Source of the DNA: Shimia_B sp038528385
GTDB lineage: Bacteria > Pseudomonadota > Alphaproteobacteria > Rhodobacterales > Rhodobacteraceae
DNA: 64,000 bases
Assembly: GCA_038528385.1 (NCBI GenBank)
Contig: JBCBET010000005.1
Location: forward strand, 1 to 64,000
Reading direction: 5' to 3'
Shown here: piece after piece, positions 18,000 to 26,210 of the stretch
Numbering within the stretch: position 1 is the first letter of the stretch
Layout of the letters: each line of letters opens with the position of its first letter
Translations under genes and position numbers: made by a program
Notes under the pieces: generated by a model
Told to the model about the DNA's origin: nothing
Seen by the model: the letters and a program-made list of their open reading frames with translations, nothing else
The model's database searches: none

Positions 18000-19085
18000 T
18001 TATGACGTAAGCGCCGCGCCGTTGCCGGGCGCGACGGGCAGGGAAATGCGAAAAACCGTGCGCCCGGGGACGCTGTCGACCGTGATCCAGCCATCGTGGT
18101 CGGCGATGATCTTGGACACGAGCGCGAGCCCGAGCCCCGTGCCGTTCTCGCGGCCGGAGACGAAGGGCTCGAAGATGTCGGTGGCGATATCCTCGGGCAG
18201 GCCCGGCCCGTCATCGATGATCGCGATCTGGAGCGGGACGGTGCGCCCCGTCCCGTCCCGGCGCCGGAGCCGCAGGCTGCGCTCGTAATAGGTGTGGAGC
18301 GTGATCGTGCCCTCCGCGCCCTTCGTGGCCTGCGCGGCATTCTTGATGAGGTTCAAGAGCACCTGGAGGAGCTGATCGCCATCCGCGAGCGTGGGCGGGA
18401 GCGAGGGGTCGTATTGCTCCTTGATCTTCATATGCGCCGCCACGCCGAGCAGCGCGGATTTGCGCGCGCGGTCGAGGACGTCGTGGATATTCACAGGCTT
18501 CAGCTGCGGCGGGGAGACATTGCCGAATTCCTCCACCTGTTCGAGCAGCTTCACGATGCGCCGCGTCTCCGCGACGATGAGGTCCGTCATCTCGAGGTCT
18601 TCGGGCTTCAGGTTCATCGACAGGAGCTGCGCCGCGCCGGTGATGCCCGCCAGCGGGTTCTTGATCTCGTGGGCCAGCATCTCGGCCATGCCGATGGCGC
18701 TCTTGGCGGCGGTCTTGGAATTGTAGTTGCGGCCCACGCGGCCCGCCATCTCGCGGGGCTCGATGAGCACGAGCATCCGGCCCGCGGCGCCCTGGAGCGG
18801 GGCGATCTGGATGTTGCACTGGAGCGGCGGGCGCTGGCCGGAGCCCACGTCCACGTCATTGACGAAAAGCGGCACGCCATTGACGCGCGCCCGCGCGAGC
18901 GCGGCATCGAGGGGCGCGTCCACCATCACCTTGTCCCAGACGGGTTGTCCCGACAAGGCCTTTTTCGATTGATTGAGAAAGACCTCGGCGGCGGGGTTGA
19001 TCTCCGCGATGCGGTCATCTTCCCCGAGCGTCAGCGCAGGCACCGGCAGCGAAGACCACAATTCGTCGAAGGTCGTCTCGCTCAT
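18000..19085 (-). CDS. ntrB: Nitrogen sensor histidine kinase NtrB
   Basis: Cytosolic bifunctional kinase/phosphatase for NtrC that senses nitrogen status through PII; 361 residues from ATG 19085. The N-terminal PAS domain spans about 5-110. The phosphoacceptor is His139 in MLAHEIKNPLAGITGAAQLL, and the ATPase domain contains NLIKNAAQA, DDGPGLP and GTGLGLALV. No membrane segments are present, as expected. The open frame continues upstream through dusB, but family-like sequence begins at MSETTFDELW. It overlaps the dusB stop by 4 nt and is followed by ntrC after 15 bp. Confidence 0.95.
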   Translation of the reverse strand: MSETTFDELWSSLPVPALTLGEDDRIAEINPAAEVFLNQSKKALSGQPVWDKVMVDAPLDAALARARVNGVPLFVNDVDVGSGQRPPLQCNIQIAPLQGAAGRMLVLIEPREMAGRVGRNYNSKTAAKSAIGMAEMLAHEIKNPLAGITGAAQLLSMNLKPEDLEMTDLIVAETRRIVKLLEQVEEFGNVSPPQLKPVNIHDVLDRARKSALLGVAAHMKIKEQYDPSLPPTLADGDQLLQVLLNLIKNAAQATKGAEGTITLHTYYERSLRLRRRDGTGRTVPLQIAIIDDGPGLPEDIATDIFEPFVSGRENGTGLGLALVSKIIADHDGWITVDSVPGRTVFRISLPVAPGNGAALTS

Positions 19086-20089
19086 GCGGCGAGCCTCCCC
19101 GGAGCAAGGGCCTCGGGCAGGAGCGCGGTGACCTCGGCGGGGTCCGTGGCGGTGAGGATGCGCGCGCGCAGCTCGGGCGGGGTCGCGGCGGCGTCCATGT
19201 ACCAGCCCAGATGCTTGCGCGTCACGCGGGTGCCGAGGACCGGGCCGTAGAAGTCGATGGCGGCGGCATAGTGATCCTGCGCGATCCGCGCGCGGGCCGC
19301 CCCGTCCGGGTCCGGGCGCGGCGGCCGGCCGGCGAGGGCGTCCCGGATCTGCGCGAGCCGCCAGGGCGCGCCTTGCGCACCGCGGCCCACCATGACGCCC
19401 TGGGCGCCGCTCGCGGCGAGGGCCGCGCGGGCATCCTCCACCGTGCAAATATCGCCGTTGGCGATGACTGGGATGCGCACGGCCTCGGTCACGCGGCGGA
19501 TGGCGTGCCAGTTGGCGCGGCCCTTGTAGAACTGGCAGCGCGTCCGGCCATGGATCGTGATCCAGCGGATGCCCGCCGCCTCCGCCCGGCGCGCGAGTTC
19601 GGGCGCGTTGAGACGGTCATCGTCCCAGCCCAGCCGCGTCTTGAGCGTGACGGGCACGTCCACGGCGGCCACCACCGCCTCTATGAGGCCCGCGGCGTGG
19701 TCGAGGTCTTTGAGCAGCGCGGAGCCGGAATAGCCGTTCGTGACCTTCTTGGCCGGGCATCCCATGTTGATGTCGATCACCCGCGCCCCCTGCCCCGCCA
19801 GAAGCCTCGCCGCCTCGGCCATCCAACGGGCCTCGCGGCCCGCGATCTGCACCGCGGTGCCCGCCACATGGGTGCCGAGCTCCGCCCGGTCGCGGACCGA
19901 GGGCTTGGCCTCCACCATCTCGCGGCTCGCCACCATCTCGCTCACCACGAGATCGGCGCCGAAGGAGGCCACGAGCGTGCGAAACGGCAGGTCGGTGATC
20001 CCCGCGAGCGGGGCCAGGAGAACCGGCGGGGCCGCAGCCCCATCTGCCACAAACTTCAACAAGTGCTCATTCCTTGGGCGTCGCGGCAT
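19082..20089 (-). CDS. dusB: tRNA-dihydrouridine synthase DusB (NifR3)
   Basis: Flavoenzyme that reduces specific uridines in tRNA D-loops, historically NifR3 in Rhodobacter. From ATG 20089 it is 335 residues. The TIM barrel opens with VLLAPLAGITDLPFR, the catalytic Cys111 lies in INMGCPAKKV, and flavin-binding segments include IPVIANGDI and GVMVGRGAQG. The start is uncertain: an ATG at 20134 is also in frame, and family similarity begins about 20 residues after 20089. It is the first gene of the dusB-ntrB-ntrC operon, with the promoter in the divergent 141-bp gap to pgpA. Confidence 0.93.
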   Translation of the reverse strand: MPRRPRNEHLLKFVADGAAAPPVLLAPLAGITDLPFRTLVASFGADLVVSEMVASREMVEAKPSVRDRAELGTHVAGTAVQIAGREARWMAEAARLLAGQGARVIDINMGCPAKKVTNGYSGSALLKDLDHAAGLIEAVVAAVDVPVTLKTRLGWDDDRLNAPELARRAEAAGIRWITIHGRTRCQFYKGRANWHAIRRVTEAVRIPVIANGDICTVEDARAALAASGAQGVMVGRGAQGAPWRLAQIRDALAGRPPRPDPDGAARARIAQDHYAAAIDFYGPVLGTRVTRKHLGWYMDAAATPPELRARILTATDPAEVTALLPEALAPGRLAA

Positions 20090-20230
20090 GACTAGCGAGC
20101 GCGAGACCGAGCCTCCACCGCTCCATAGGCGCATTCGGCGCGGGATGCATCAGGTGATTAATTTTTGGGCAATTCACCGCGGGAAACAGCGGCACTTGCC
20201 CCATACCCAAGCAAACCGGTAACTCACCCC

Positions 20231-20746
20231 ATGGCGACGACCTCCCTTGCCCGCGCGATCGCGACCTTCGGCTATGTGGGCTGTCTGCGGCCGGCGCCGG
20301 GGACCTGGGGCTCGCTCGTGGCCGCGCTGCTCGCGCCCGTGCTGCACCTCGTAGGTGGCTGGCCGCTCCTCGCCGCGATGGCAGCGCTGGCCTTCGCAGT
20401 GGGGCTCTGGGCGGCGCGCCGGGAGACGGGGCCTGGACGCGAGGACCCGTCGGAGATCGTGATCGACGAGGTGGCGGGCCAGTGGATCGCCCTTCTGCCC
20501 TGGGCGCTCTTTATGCCGCCGGACGGGCCGCTGAGCGGCGAGGCCCTGGGCTGGGTCGCCGCGGCCTTCCTCGCCTTCCGGCTCTTCGACATCTGGAAGC
20601 CGTGGCTCGTGGGGCGCATGGACGCGCGCCACGACGCGTTCGGGCTCATGGCCGACGACGCGGTGGCGGGCGTCTTCGCATGGGTCATCTACCTTCCCGC
20701 GGCGGTGCTCTCGCTCGCCCACTCCGGCACCGTGGCACCCGCATGA
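20231..20746 (+). CDS. pgpA: Phosphatidylglycerophosphatase A
   Basis: Inner-membrane phosphatase converting phosphatidylglycerophosphate to phosphatidylglycerol. 171 residues with family signatures: RPAPGTWGSL near the N-terminus, the acidic pair EIVIDEVAGQW (about 76-86), then LAFRLFDIWKPW and DARHDAFGLMADD. Several hydrophobic helices surround them. ATG 20231 is preferred over an in-frame ATG at 20165 because upstream codons are not family-like. It is divergent from dusB and overlaps the next gene by 4 nt (ATGA), so the two are co-translated. Confidence 0.93.
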   Translation: MATTSLARAIATFGYVGCLRPAPGTWGSLVAALLAPVLHLVGGWPLLAAMAALAFAVGLWAARRETGPGREDPSEIVIDEVAGQWIALLPWALFMPPDGPLSGEALGWVAAAFLAFRLFDIWKPWLVGRMDARHDAFGLMADDAVAGVFAWVIYLPAAVLSLAHSGTVAPA

Positions 20747-21210
20747 CCGTCGCTGCGCTCCTCGACGCGCTGCGTGCGCGGAGCTGGACGGTCACCGCCG
20801 CCGAAAGCTGCACCGGCGGCATGGTGGCGGCGGCGATCACCGATATCGCGGGCTCCTCGGATGTTTTCGAGCGCGGCTTCGTGACCTATTCGAACAGGGC
20901 CAAGCGGGAGATGCTAGGCGTGGCGGAGGCCACGCTCGCGGCCCACGGCGCGGTCTCCGAGGACGTTGTGCGGGAGATGGCCGCGGGCGCGCTCGAGGCG
21001 GCAGGCGCCGACCTCGCCGTGGCGATCAGCGGGATCGCGGGGCCCGGCGGGTCCGAGCGGAAGCCCGAGGGGCGCGTCTGCTTTGCCGTGGCCACCGCGG
21101 ACGGCGTGACGGCGGAAACAGTGGAATTCGGCGCTCTGGGGCGCGGGGCCGTGCGCGCGGCGGCACGCGACCACGCCCTCGCCCGGCTCCTCGAGGCCGC
21201 GGCGCCCTAG
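20743..21210 (+). CDS. pncC: CinA C-terminal-type nicotinamide-nucleotide amidase (PncC)
   Basis: Stand-alone CinA C-terminal domain, 155 residues, which in characterised members deamidates nicotinamide mononucleotide in NAD recycling. Hallmarks: TAAESCTGGMVAAAITDIAGSS near residues 18-39, FVTYSNRAKREMLGV, and the AISGIAGPGGSERKPEGRVC segment near 90-109. The N-terminal MoCF domain of full-length CinA is absent, as is normal for PncC. ATG 20743 overlaps the pgpA stop. It converges on the START-domain gene with a 4-nt overlap of stops. Confidence 0.9.
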   Translation: MTVAALLDALRARSWTVTAAESCTGGMVAAAITDIAGSSDVFERGFVTYSNRAKREMLGVAEATLAAHGAVSEDVVREMAAGALEAAGADLAVAISGIAGPGGSERKPEGRVCFAVATADGVTAETVEFGALGRGAVRAAARDHALARLLEAAAP

Positions 21211-21650
21211 CCGTAGAGCTCCTTCGCGCGCCGCTCGAAGGCGCGCACGATCCGCTGCATCGCGTCGTTGAAGACCATGCCGATGAGACCCTGCAGAACC
21301 GCGTTCTTGAACTCGAAATCCACGAAGAAAGACACGTCGGAGCCGCCCTCGGCCTCCTTGAAATCCCAGGTGGATTGCATGTAGCGGAACGGCCCGTCGA
21401 TGTATTCGGTGACGATGCGGCCCTTGTCCTCGTAGAGCTCCACGCGGCTGCCGAACCGCTCCCGAAAGACCCGGAAGGAGATGACGAGGTCCGCCTTCAT
21501 CAGCTCGCCGCCCTGATAGGGTTCCTTCGAACGGATGCGCGCCGCCGCGCACCAGGGGATGAATTTGGGGTAGTTCCCCACATCGGCCACAAGCGCAAAC
21601 ATCTGCTCCGCGCTGTAGGGCAGTCGTTTCGTCTCGGAATGGGTCGGCAT
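21207..21650 (-). CDS. Coq10/RatA-like START-domain protein
   Basis: 147-residue START/polyketide-cyclase-fold protein resembling Coq10 (ubiquinone-binding) and E. coli RatA. The family opening is seen: KRLPYSAEQMFALVADVGNYPKFIPWC at residues 8-34 (cited here by its ends), then VDFEFKNAVLQGLIGMVFNDAMQRIVRAFERR at the C-terminus. The probable role is binding a hydrophobic ligand such as ubiquinone. The RatA toxin name is often transferred to such proteins without evidence, and no partner antitoxin is adjacent. ATG 21650 starts 65 bp from the divergent hpt gene, so the two share a short promoter region. Confidence 0.88.
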   Translation of the reverse strand: MPTHSETKRLPYSAEQMFALVADVGNYPKFIPWCAAARIRSKEPYQGGELMKADLVISFRVFRERFGSRVELYEDKGRIVTEYIDGPFRYMQSTWDFKEAEGGSDVSFFVDFEFKNAVLQGLIGMVFNDAMQRIVRAFERRAKELYG

Positions 21651-21715
21651 GGGCTTCCTGCGCGTCGTGTGGCGTGCGATGTGTTCAGCAATGGCGGCCA
21701 GTCAAGGGAAGGCAC

Positions 21716-22252
21716 ATGACAGAGCGACCTTATGTCATCGACAAGATGATCTCGGCCAAAAGCATTGCGGCGAAAATCGAGGAAATGGCTCGCGCCATCG
21801 AGCACGACTTCGCGGGCACCGACAAGGTGGTGGTCGTGGGTATCCTGCGGGGCTCCTTCATCTTCATCGCCGACCTCGTGCGCGAGCTCGAGTTGCCCAT
21901 CGAAGTGGATTTCATCGAGGTCACAAGCTACGGAAACGAGATGGAAAGCTCCGGCGAAGTGCGCATTCTCAAGGACTTGCGCGGCGCCATTGAAGCACGC
22001 GACGTGCTCGTCGTGGAAGACATCGTCGATACCGGCTACACGATGCAGGCCATCGTGGGGCACCTGAAGGCGCGGCAGCCCAAACGGATGCGGACCATCG
22101 CGCTCCTCGATAAACCCTCCCGCCGCAAGGTGGATTTCAAGGCCGATTACACCGGCTTCGAAATCCCCGACGAATTCGTGGTGGGCTACGGGATCGACTA
22201 CGCGCAGCGCAACCGCAACCTCGATCACATCGGCAAAGTCCGGTTCACCTGA
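21716..22252 (+). CDS. hpt: Hypoxanthine phosphoribosyltransferase
   Basis: Purine salvage enzyme transferring phosphoribose from PRPP to hypoxanthine or guanine; 178 residues from ATG 21716. The PRPP-binding motif VEDIVDTGYT is at about 100-109, the N-terminal loop ILRGSFIF at 43-50, and the base-specificity segment VGYGIDYAQRNRNL near the C-terminus. An upstream in-frame ATG at 21674 adds residues unlike the family and is rejected. It shares one base with the following small membrane-protein gene, so translation is probably coupled. Confidence 0.95.
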   Translation: MTERPYVIDKMISAKSIAAKIEEMARAIEHDFAGTDKVVVVGILRGSFIFIADLVRELELPIEVDFIEVTSYGNEMESSGEVRILKDLRGAIEARDVLVVEDIVDTGYTMQAIVGHLKARQPKRMRTIALLDKPSRRKVDFKADYTGFEIPDEFVVGYGIDYAQRNRNLDHIGKVRFT

Positions 22253-22443
22253 TGGGTCCGCTCTGGTTCATCCGCATGGCGCGCATGGTGCGCCGCCCGC
22301 CGCCGCTCTGGAAGGTGCTGCTGGTGCTCGGCGTCGTGGCGGCGGCGGGCGTGATCATCGGGATCGAACAGATCACGGGGATCGAGCTCGAGGAGCGCAA
22401 CATGAATTGGCGCCGCGGCCCCGCGCTCGAGGTGGCGCAGTAA
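22252..22443 (+). CDS. Small single-helix membrane protein
   Basis: 63 residues, no recognised function. A basic N-terminus (RMARMVRRPP) precedes one hydrophobic helix (residues 20-42, WKVLLVLGVVAAAGVIIGI), then a short polar tail. The positive-inside rule puts the N-terminus in the cytoplasm. Its ATG shares an A with the hpt TGA, and its stop is 3 bp from the convergent EEP-family stop. The tight coupling to hpt argues that it is a real gene. Confidence 0.7.
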   Translation: MGPLWFIRMARMVRRPPPLWKVLLVLGVVAAAGVIIGIEQITGIELEERNMNWRRGPALEVAQ

Positions 22444-22446
22444 TCC

Positions 22447-23286
22447 TCAGACCGTGGGAAAACGGAGACGGGCGACGACGGGCGCGTGGTCGGACATGGA
22501 CGCGATCCAGGCGTCACGCTCCGCGCCCTCGGGCTCGAGCGCCCATCCCGCGACGAGCGCTTCGTGGCCCTGGGTCGGGACGACGTCGATAGAACCGTCG
22601 ATGAAGATGTGATCGAGGTCGCTCTCGCCGAAGGTGCCGTCGCTGCCGTCGAAATAGGTCGCCGGATGCGACTTCAGGAGCGGGCGCAGGTTGCGCCGCG
22701 CGAGCCGGCGGGTGATGCGTGCGATCTCCTCTGCCTCCGGGATGTCGTCTGGCGAATCCGTGAGCGTCAGCCCCATGGTGTTGATATCGCCGAGAAAGAC
22801 CATGGGCGCCGTGGTCAGGCCGTGGAGCGGCGCAGCCCGGTCCATGGACCGCTTGAGCGCGCTCACCTTCTCCACCATCGCCGCGCGCAGGCCAAAGCCC
22901 TCGGGCGCGGAGGAGGATTTGAAATGTCCGAAGAGCACCGGGATGGGGCGGCCACTATCGCTGTAGATCGTGAGGAGCGATGCGGGGCGAAGATAGATGT
23001 TGTTTTCCTTGAACGCACCCTTTTGCGTCACGAAGGCGCGCAGGGATTTCCGCCATCCGATGAGGATTTCCTGGGTCTGCGTGCCCTCGGTGAGGTGGAA
23101 GTTGTAATCGGTGAGCGCCTCTGCCAACGCGCCGAAGGCGGTGGCGGCCTCCACTTCGAGGATGCCGAAGACGTCCGGGGCGTGGGCGCGGATTTCAGAG
23201 ATGACGCGTGCGACGCGCCCCGCCTTCTCGGCGCCCTTCTTGCCGTTGAAATGCTCCACATTCCAGGTGAGAAAGGTAATGTCCAT
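22447..23286 (-). CDS. Endonuclease/exonuclease/phosphatase family protein
   Basis: 279-residue EEP-fold protein (the DNase I / exonuclease III / phosphatase superfamily). Catalytic motifs in order: TWNVEHFN near residue 7, the metal-binding Glu in GILEVEA (41-47), GDINTMG near 165, SDLDHIF near 223, and the terminal SDHAPVVARL (general base His). No signal peptide is seen, so it is probably cytoplasmic. The substrate cannot be told from the sequence. It runs in the same direction as lipA, 37 bp downstream of it. A perfect 10-bp inverted repeat lies 4 bp upstream of its ATG and overlaps the ribosome-binding region. Confidence 0.82.
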   Translation of the reverse strand: MDITFLTWNVEHFNGKKGAEKAGRVARVISEIRAHAPDVFGILEVEAATAFGALAEALTDYNFHLTEGTQTQEILIGWRKSLRAFVTQKGAFKENNIYLRPASLLTIYSDSGRPIPVLFGHFKSSSAPEGFGLRAAMVEKVSALKRSMDRAAPLHGLTTAPMVFLGDINTMGLTLTDSPDDIPEAEEIARITRRLARRNLRPLLKSHPATYFDGSDGTFGESDLDHIFIDGSIDVVPTQGHEALVAGWALEPEGAERDAWIASMSDHAPVVARLRFPTV

Positions 23287-23289
23287 GTC

Positions 23290-23315
23290 TAATCCATTGA
23301 TGATGCAATGGATTA
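23290..23315 (-). promoter_or_regulatory. Perfect 10-bp inverted repeat over the start region of the EEP gene
   Basis: TAATCCATTG (23290-23299) and CAATGGATTA (23306-23315) are exact reverse complements around a 6-nt loop. The arm nearest the gene includes the only purine-rich stretch (GGATTA) before ATG 23286. It could be a protein operator or an RNA hairpin hiding the ribosome site. No T tract follows, so it is not a lipA terminator of the usual kind. Confidence 0.6.
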
Positions 23316-23323
23316 ATCATGCC

Positions 23324-24316
23324 CTACTCTGCGGCGGTTTTCACCAGTTTTGCGTCCCGCGCGGCGCGCAGTTTCGCGAAATCGTCGCCCGCATGGTAGC
23401 TCGAGCGCGTGAGCGGCGTGGCCGAGACCATGAGGAAACCCTTGTTCCACGCCTTTTTTTCGTAGCTGGAAAACTCCTCGGGCGTCACGAAACGGTCCAC
23501 GGCGTGGTGCTTGGGCGTGGGCTGGAGGTACTGCCCGATGGTGAGGAAATCGATGTCGGCGGCGCGCATGTCGTCCATGACCTGGCCCACCTCCTGCTCC
23601 CGCTCGCCGAGGCCCACCATGATCCCTGACTTGGTGAAGATCGACGGATCGAGCTCCTTCACACGCTGAAGAAGGCGCAGCGAATGGAAGTAGCGCGCGC
23701 CCGGCCGCACCTCCGGGTAGAGGCCCGGCACCGTCTCCAGATTGTGGTTGAAGACGTCGGGTTTCGCTTCAACGACGACCTTCAAGGCCTTGTCATCGCA
23801 GCGGATAAAGTCCGGCGTGAGGATTTCGATCGTGGTGTCCGGGGATTGCTGGCGGATGGCGCGGATCGTCTGCGCGAAATGCGCGGCGCCGCCATCCTCC
23901 ACGTCGTCGCGGTCCACTGACGTGATGACCACGTGGTTGAGGCCGAGCTTCTTGACCGCGTGGGCCACGCGGCCGGGTTCGAACGGGTCGAGATCCTCCG
24001 GCGGCTTGCCCGTGGCGATGTTGCAGAAGGTGCAGGCGCGGGTGCAGACCTCGCCCATGATCATCATGGTGGCGTGGCCCTGGTTCCAGCACTCGCCCAT
24101 ATTGGGGCAGCCCGCCTCCTCGCAGACGGTGGTGAGCTTGTTCTCCCGCATGATCTCGCGGGTCTGCATGTAGCCCTCGCCCACGGGCGCCTTCACGCGG
24201 ATCCAGTCCGGTTTCTTGGGCTGGGGATTGTCGGGCCCGCGCTGCTTTTCCGGGTGGCGCTGCACGCGGTCGGTGATGTCGCGGGTCTTGAGCTTTGGCG
24301 GTGCTAGGTCGCGCAT
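23324..24316 (-). CDS. lipA: Lipoyl synthase LipA
   Basis: Radical-SAM enzyme inserting two sulfurs into octanoyl groups to make lipoate on 2-oxoacid dehydrogenases; 330 residues. Auxiliary cluster cysteines are C65, C70 and C76 (CEEAGCPNMGEC). The radical-SAM cluster is C91-x3-C95-x2-C98 (CTRACTFC). The C-terminal motif LTRSSYHAG supplies the conserved RSSY serine. ATG 24316 has AAGGA upstream; the frame to 24520 adds non-family residues and runs through the upstream intergenic region. It probably has its own promoter, downstream of the hairpin terminator at 24422-24463. Confidence 0.97.
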   Translation of the reverse strand: MRDLAPPKLKTRDITDRVQRHPEKQRGPDNPQPKKPDWIRVKAPVGEGYMQTREIMRENKLTTVCEEAGCPNMGECWNQGHATMMIMGEVCTRACTFCNIATGKPPEDLDPFEPGRVAHAVKKLGLNHVVITSVDRDDVEDGGAAHFAQTIRAIRQQSPDTTIEILTPDFIRCDDKALKVVVEAKPDVFNHNLETVPGLYPEVRPGARYFHSLRLLQRVKELDPSIFTKSGIMVGLGEREQEVGQVMDDMRAADIDFLTIGQYLQPTPKHHAVDRFVTPEEFSSYEKKAWNKGFLMVSATPLTRSSYHAGDDFAKLRAARDAKLVKTAAE

Positions 24317-24421
24317 GGGCGTCCTTTCGGGCTTGGCTTTCTCCGGAGGTAAGCCAGTGCACTGAAATTGTCCATGAAACGCGCGGAGATGCGGCAATGC
24401 GCCGGACGCATGGCCTGCCCC

Positions 24422-24463
24422 AAAAAGAAACGGCGCGGGGGAGAGAGCACTCCCACGCGCCGT
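24422..24463 (-). terminator. Intrinsic terminator after the DUF6456 gene
   Basis: On the minus strand a 14-bp stem with one mismatch (ACGGCGCGTGGGAG and CTCCCCCGCGCCGT, 6-nt loop) is followed by TTCTTTTTG. It sits 54 bp beyond the DUF6456 stop and isolates lipA. Confidence 0.85.
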
Positions 24464-24516
24464 CTCCGCGCCCGGCCTCGCGGGTCCTGGGGCGGCCCGC
24501 CTGCAAGGCGTTAACC

Positions 24517-25656
24517 TCACCCGATCATGGGCCCGAACTTGCCGTGGCGACGTTCGTAATGCGCTTTCAGCCGGGCCAGCGCGATGCGCAGCACGATCTT
24601 GCCGGAGCGCGCGGACCAGCCCATGCGCCTTTCCGCGGTCTCGAGCCCCTCGAGGAAGCAGCAGCAGCGCAGCGCCACGTCGCCGAGGCCGGGGCCCAGA
24701 TCGGCGAGCGCGTCCTGCACGCGGGCGCGCGCCGCCTCGGGCCCGCCGAGTCCGTCGGTGGAGGTGAAGGTGCCGTCATGGCCTCCGGTCAGAAACCGGT
24801 CCCAGTTCTGCGCCACGCGGGGCCCCATCTGAGCGAGCTCGAAATCCTCGCGGAGGCGTTCGCCCACGGCCACGAGATCGTCGGAGAGAAAGGGCTGTCC
24901 GTCTTTGCCCTTGCGGCGGGCAAGCGCCGCGAGCGGGCTTTCGGCGAGGTTGTAGCGGAGCCGTCGCGGACGGTCCTCCCCCTCTTCCAGCACGTCGCGC
25001 TCGGCCCAATCGCGGTGCTGGGCGGCAAAGGGGCTCTGCGCCTCGGCAAAGCCCGCCTTGCGGTTCTCCTGCTCCGCCAGGAGCCGTTTGAGCGCCGCGC
25101 GGCCGGCTTGGGTGATGCGGTAGCGCGCAATGCGGGCCTCCGGGCTCGCGCAACTGATCCAGTCCTTGAGCGCCATGGCTTGCGCCACGGGACGATCGAC
25201 GACGGCGGTCTTGGTGGGGACGCCATCAAGGGCGTCGCGGACCACGACGGCCTTTTCCATCTCCTTGGCGACGGCCAGGACCGCGCCGGTTTCGCAGAGC
25301 CTGCGCAGGATGCGGCGGCCCTCACGGGCGATGAGCGCTTCGGAGGGCGCGGCCGCGGCGGCGTGCGGCGGGCAGAGAGCGGCGTCAGGCATCTTGATCG
25401 GGTCCTTTCCGACTGACTTTCGAAAGTGGGACCACCCCAGGTGGCGCAGTCCTTCGTCAATCAGCGGATCGTCCCGGCGCTGTTCAAAGCGCTGGATCTG
25501 TCGGAGCACGGTGGAGGCATGGAGCCCCGCCTGCCGCGCCACGGCCCGGATGGAGAGCCCGGCTTCGGTGTGAAAGAGGTAGTGCCGCGCCGGCTCCGGA
25601 AGCCAGGGCGGCAGGCCCGTATCGTCCACATCTTGTCCGGCGAGATGCATGAGCAC
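24517..25656 (-). CDS. DUF6456 domain protein with helix-turn-helix region
   Basis: 379 residues matching the DUF6456 proteins common in Rhodobacteraceae. Residues about 35-60 (LSIRAVARQAGLHASTVLRQ) look like a helix-turn-helix. The C-terminal two-thirds is an arginine-rich domain with LRYNLAESPLAAL near 232-244 and a terminal segment of KIVLRIALARLKAHYERRHGKFG type. A DNA-binding role is inferred; no target is known. The exact start is uncertain because two Met codons lie at the beginning. It is divergent from the DUF6477 gene, with a CtrA-like site between them, and ends at a strong terminator. Confidence 0.8.
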   Translation of the reverse strand: MLMHLAGQDVDDTGLPPWLPEPARHYLFHTEAGLSIRAVARQAGLHASTVLRQIQRFEQRRDDPLIDEGLRHLGWSHFRKSVGKDPIKMPDAALCPPHAAAAAPSEALIAREGRRILRRLCETGAVLAVAKEMEKAVVVRDALDGVPTKTAVVDRPVAQAMALKDWISCASPEARIARYRITQAGRAALKRLLAEQENRKAGFAEAQSPFAAQHRDWAERDVLEEGEDRPRRLRYNLAESPLAALARRKGKDGQPFLSDDLVAVGERLREDFELAQMGPRVAQNWDRFLTGGHDGTFTSTDGLGGPEAARARVQDALADLGPGLGDVALRCCCFLEGLETAERRMGWSARSGKIVLRIALARLKAHYERRHGKFGPMIG

Positions 25657-25753
25657 CGCCCCCCTGTTCCCAGTCTTATCCCCAAACCGTCCCCGCGTTC
25701 ACACACATGAACATCCAGGGCCGGACACGGGAATCAACCTAGGCGTGTAATTG

Positions 25754-25769
25754 TTACCGGATAGTTAAC
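25754..25769. promoter_or_regulatory. CtrA-like binding site in a divergent promoter
   Basis: TTAC-CGGATAG-TTAAC matches the CtrA consensus TTAA-N7-TTAA at 7 of 8 positions. It lies in the AT-rich part of the 244-bp gap between the DUF6456 and DUF6477 genes, about 100 bp from one start and 130 bp from the other. ctrA itself is encoded at 52641-53354. Confidence 0.4.
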
Positions 25770-25900
25770 AACCGCTGATGTGCCGAGGATTGTCGCCAAA
25801 TTGAAAATAGTTATGACCCCACCGCTCGCTATTTGTGGGGAGTGCGCAACACAGCCTGAGGTTGAGCAATGGTCGTCGGATAGCAAGGAGATCCGCAACC

Positions 25901-26197
25901 ATGCAAGACGTATACACACGCCTGTCCACACTCAAGCGCCCCCGCCTGCTCGTTTCCGCCGCCCGCCACGGGCTGGCGGAATACGACCGTTGCCGGCACC
26001 TGTCCAAGGTGCTCGGAACCACGCGGGCGCCGGGCTCCGCGGAAGCGGCAATGCGGCTCATGGAGCTCGAGGCGAGCCACAACGAGGCGCGTGTAACGGG
26101 AGACGGCGCCTATGCCGTGGGGCGCCATGTGGACGTGCTCATCGCGCTCATGGGGGAGGCCGCGCTCCTCGCGGCGGCCCGCGCCGCCCCTGTCTGA
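25901..26197 (+). CDS. DUF6477 family small protein
   Basis: 98 residues, matching in style the DUF6477 proteins of Rhodobacteraceae. It has an arginine-rich N-terminus (MQDVYTRLSTLKRPRLLVSAARHGLAEYDR, cited as residues 1-30), then a helical region with the repeated pattern AAMRLMELEASHNEAR. There is no membrane segment or cysteine pair. ATG 25901 has a strong AAGGAG 10 nt upstream, which decides it over the in-frame 25835. It is divergent from DUF6456; the arrangement suggests joint regulation. Function is unknown. Confidence 0.78.
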   Translation: MQDVYTRLSTLKRPRLLVSAARHGLAEYDRCRHLSKVLGTTRAPGSAEAAMRLMELEASHNEARVTGDGAYAVGRHVDVLIALMGEAALLAAARAAPV

Positions 26198-26210
26198 GGC
26201 GCGCTCCGTC

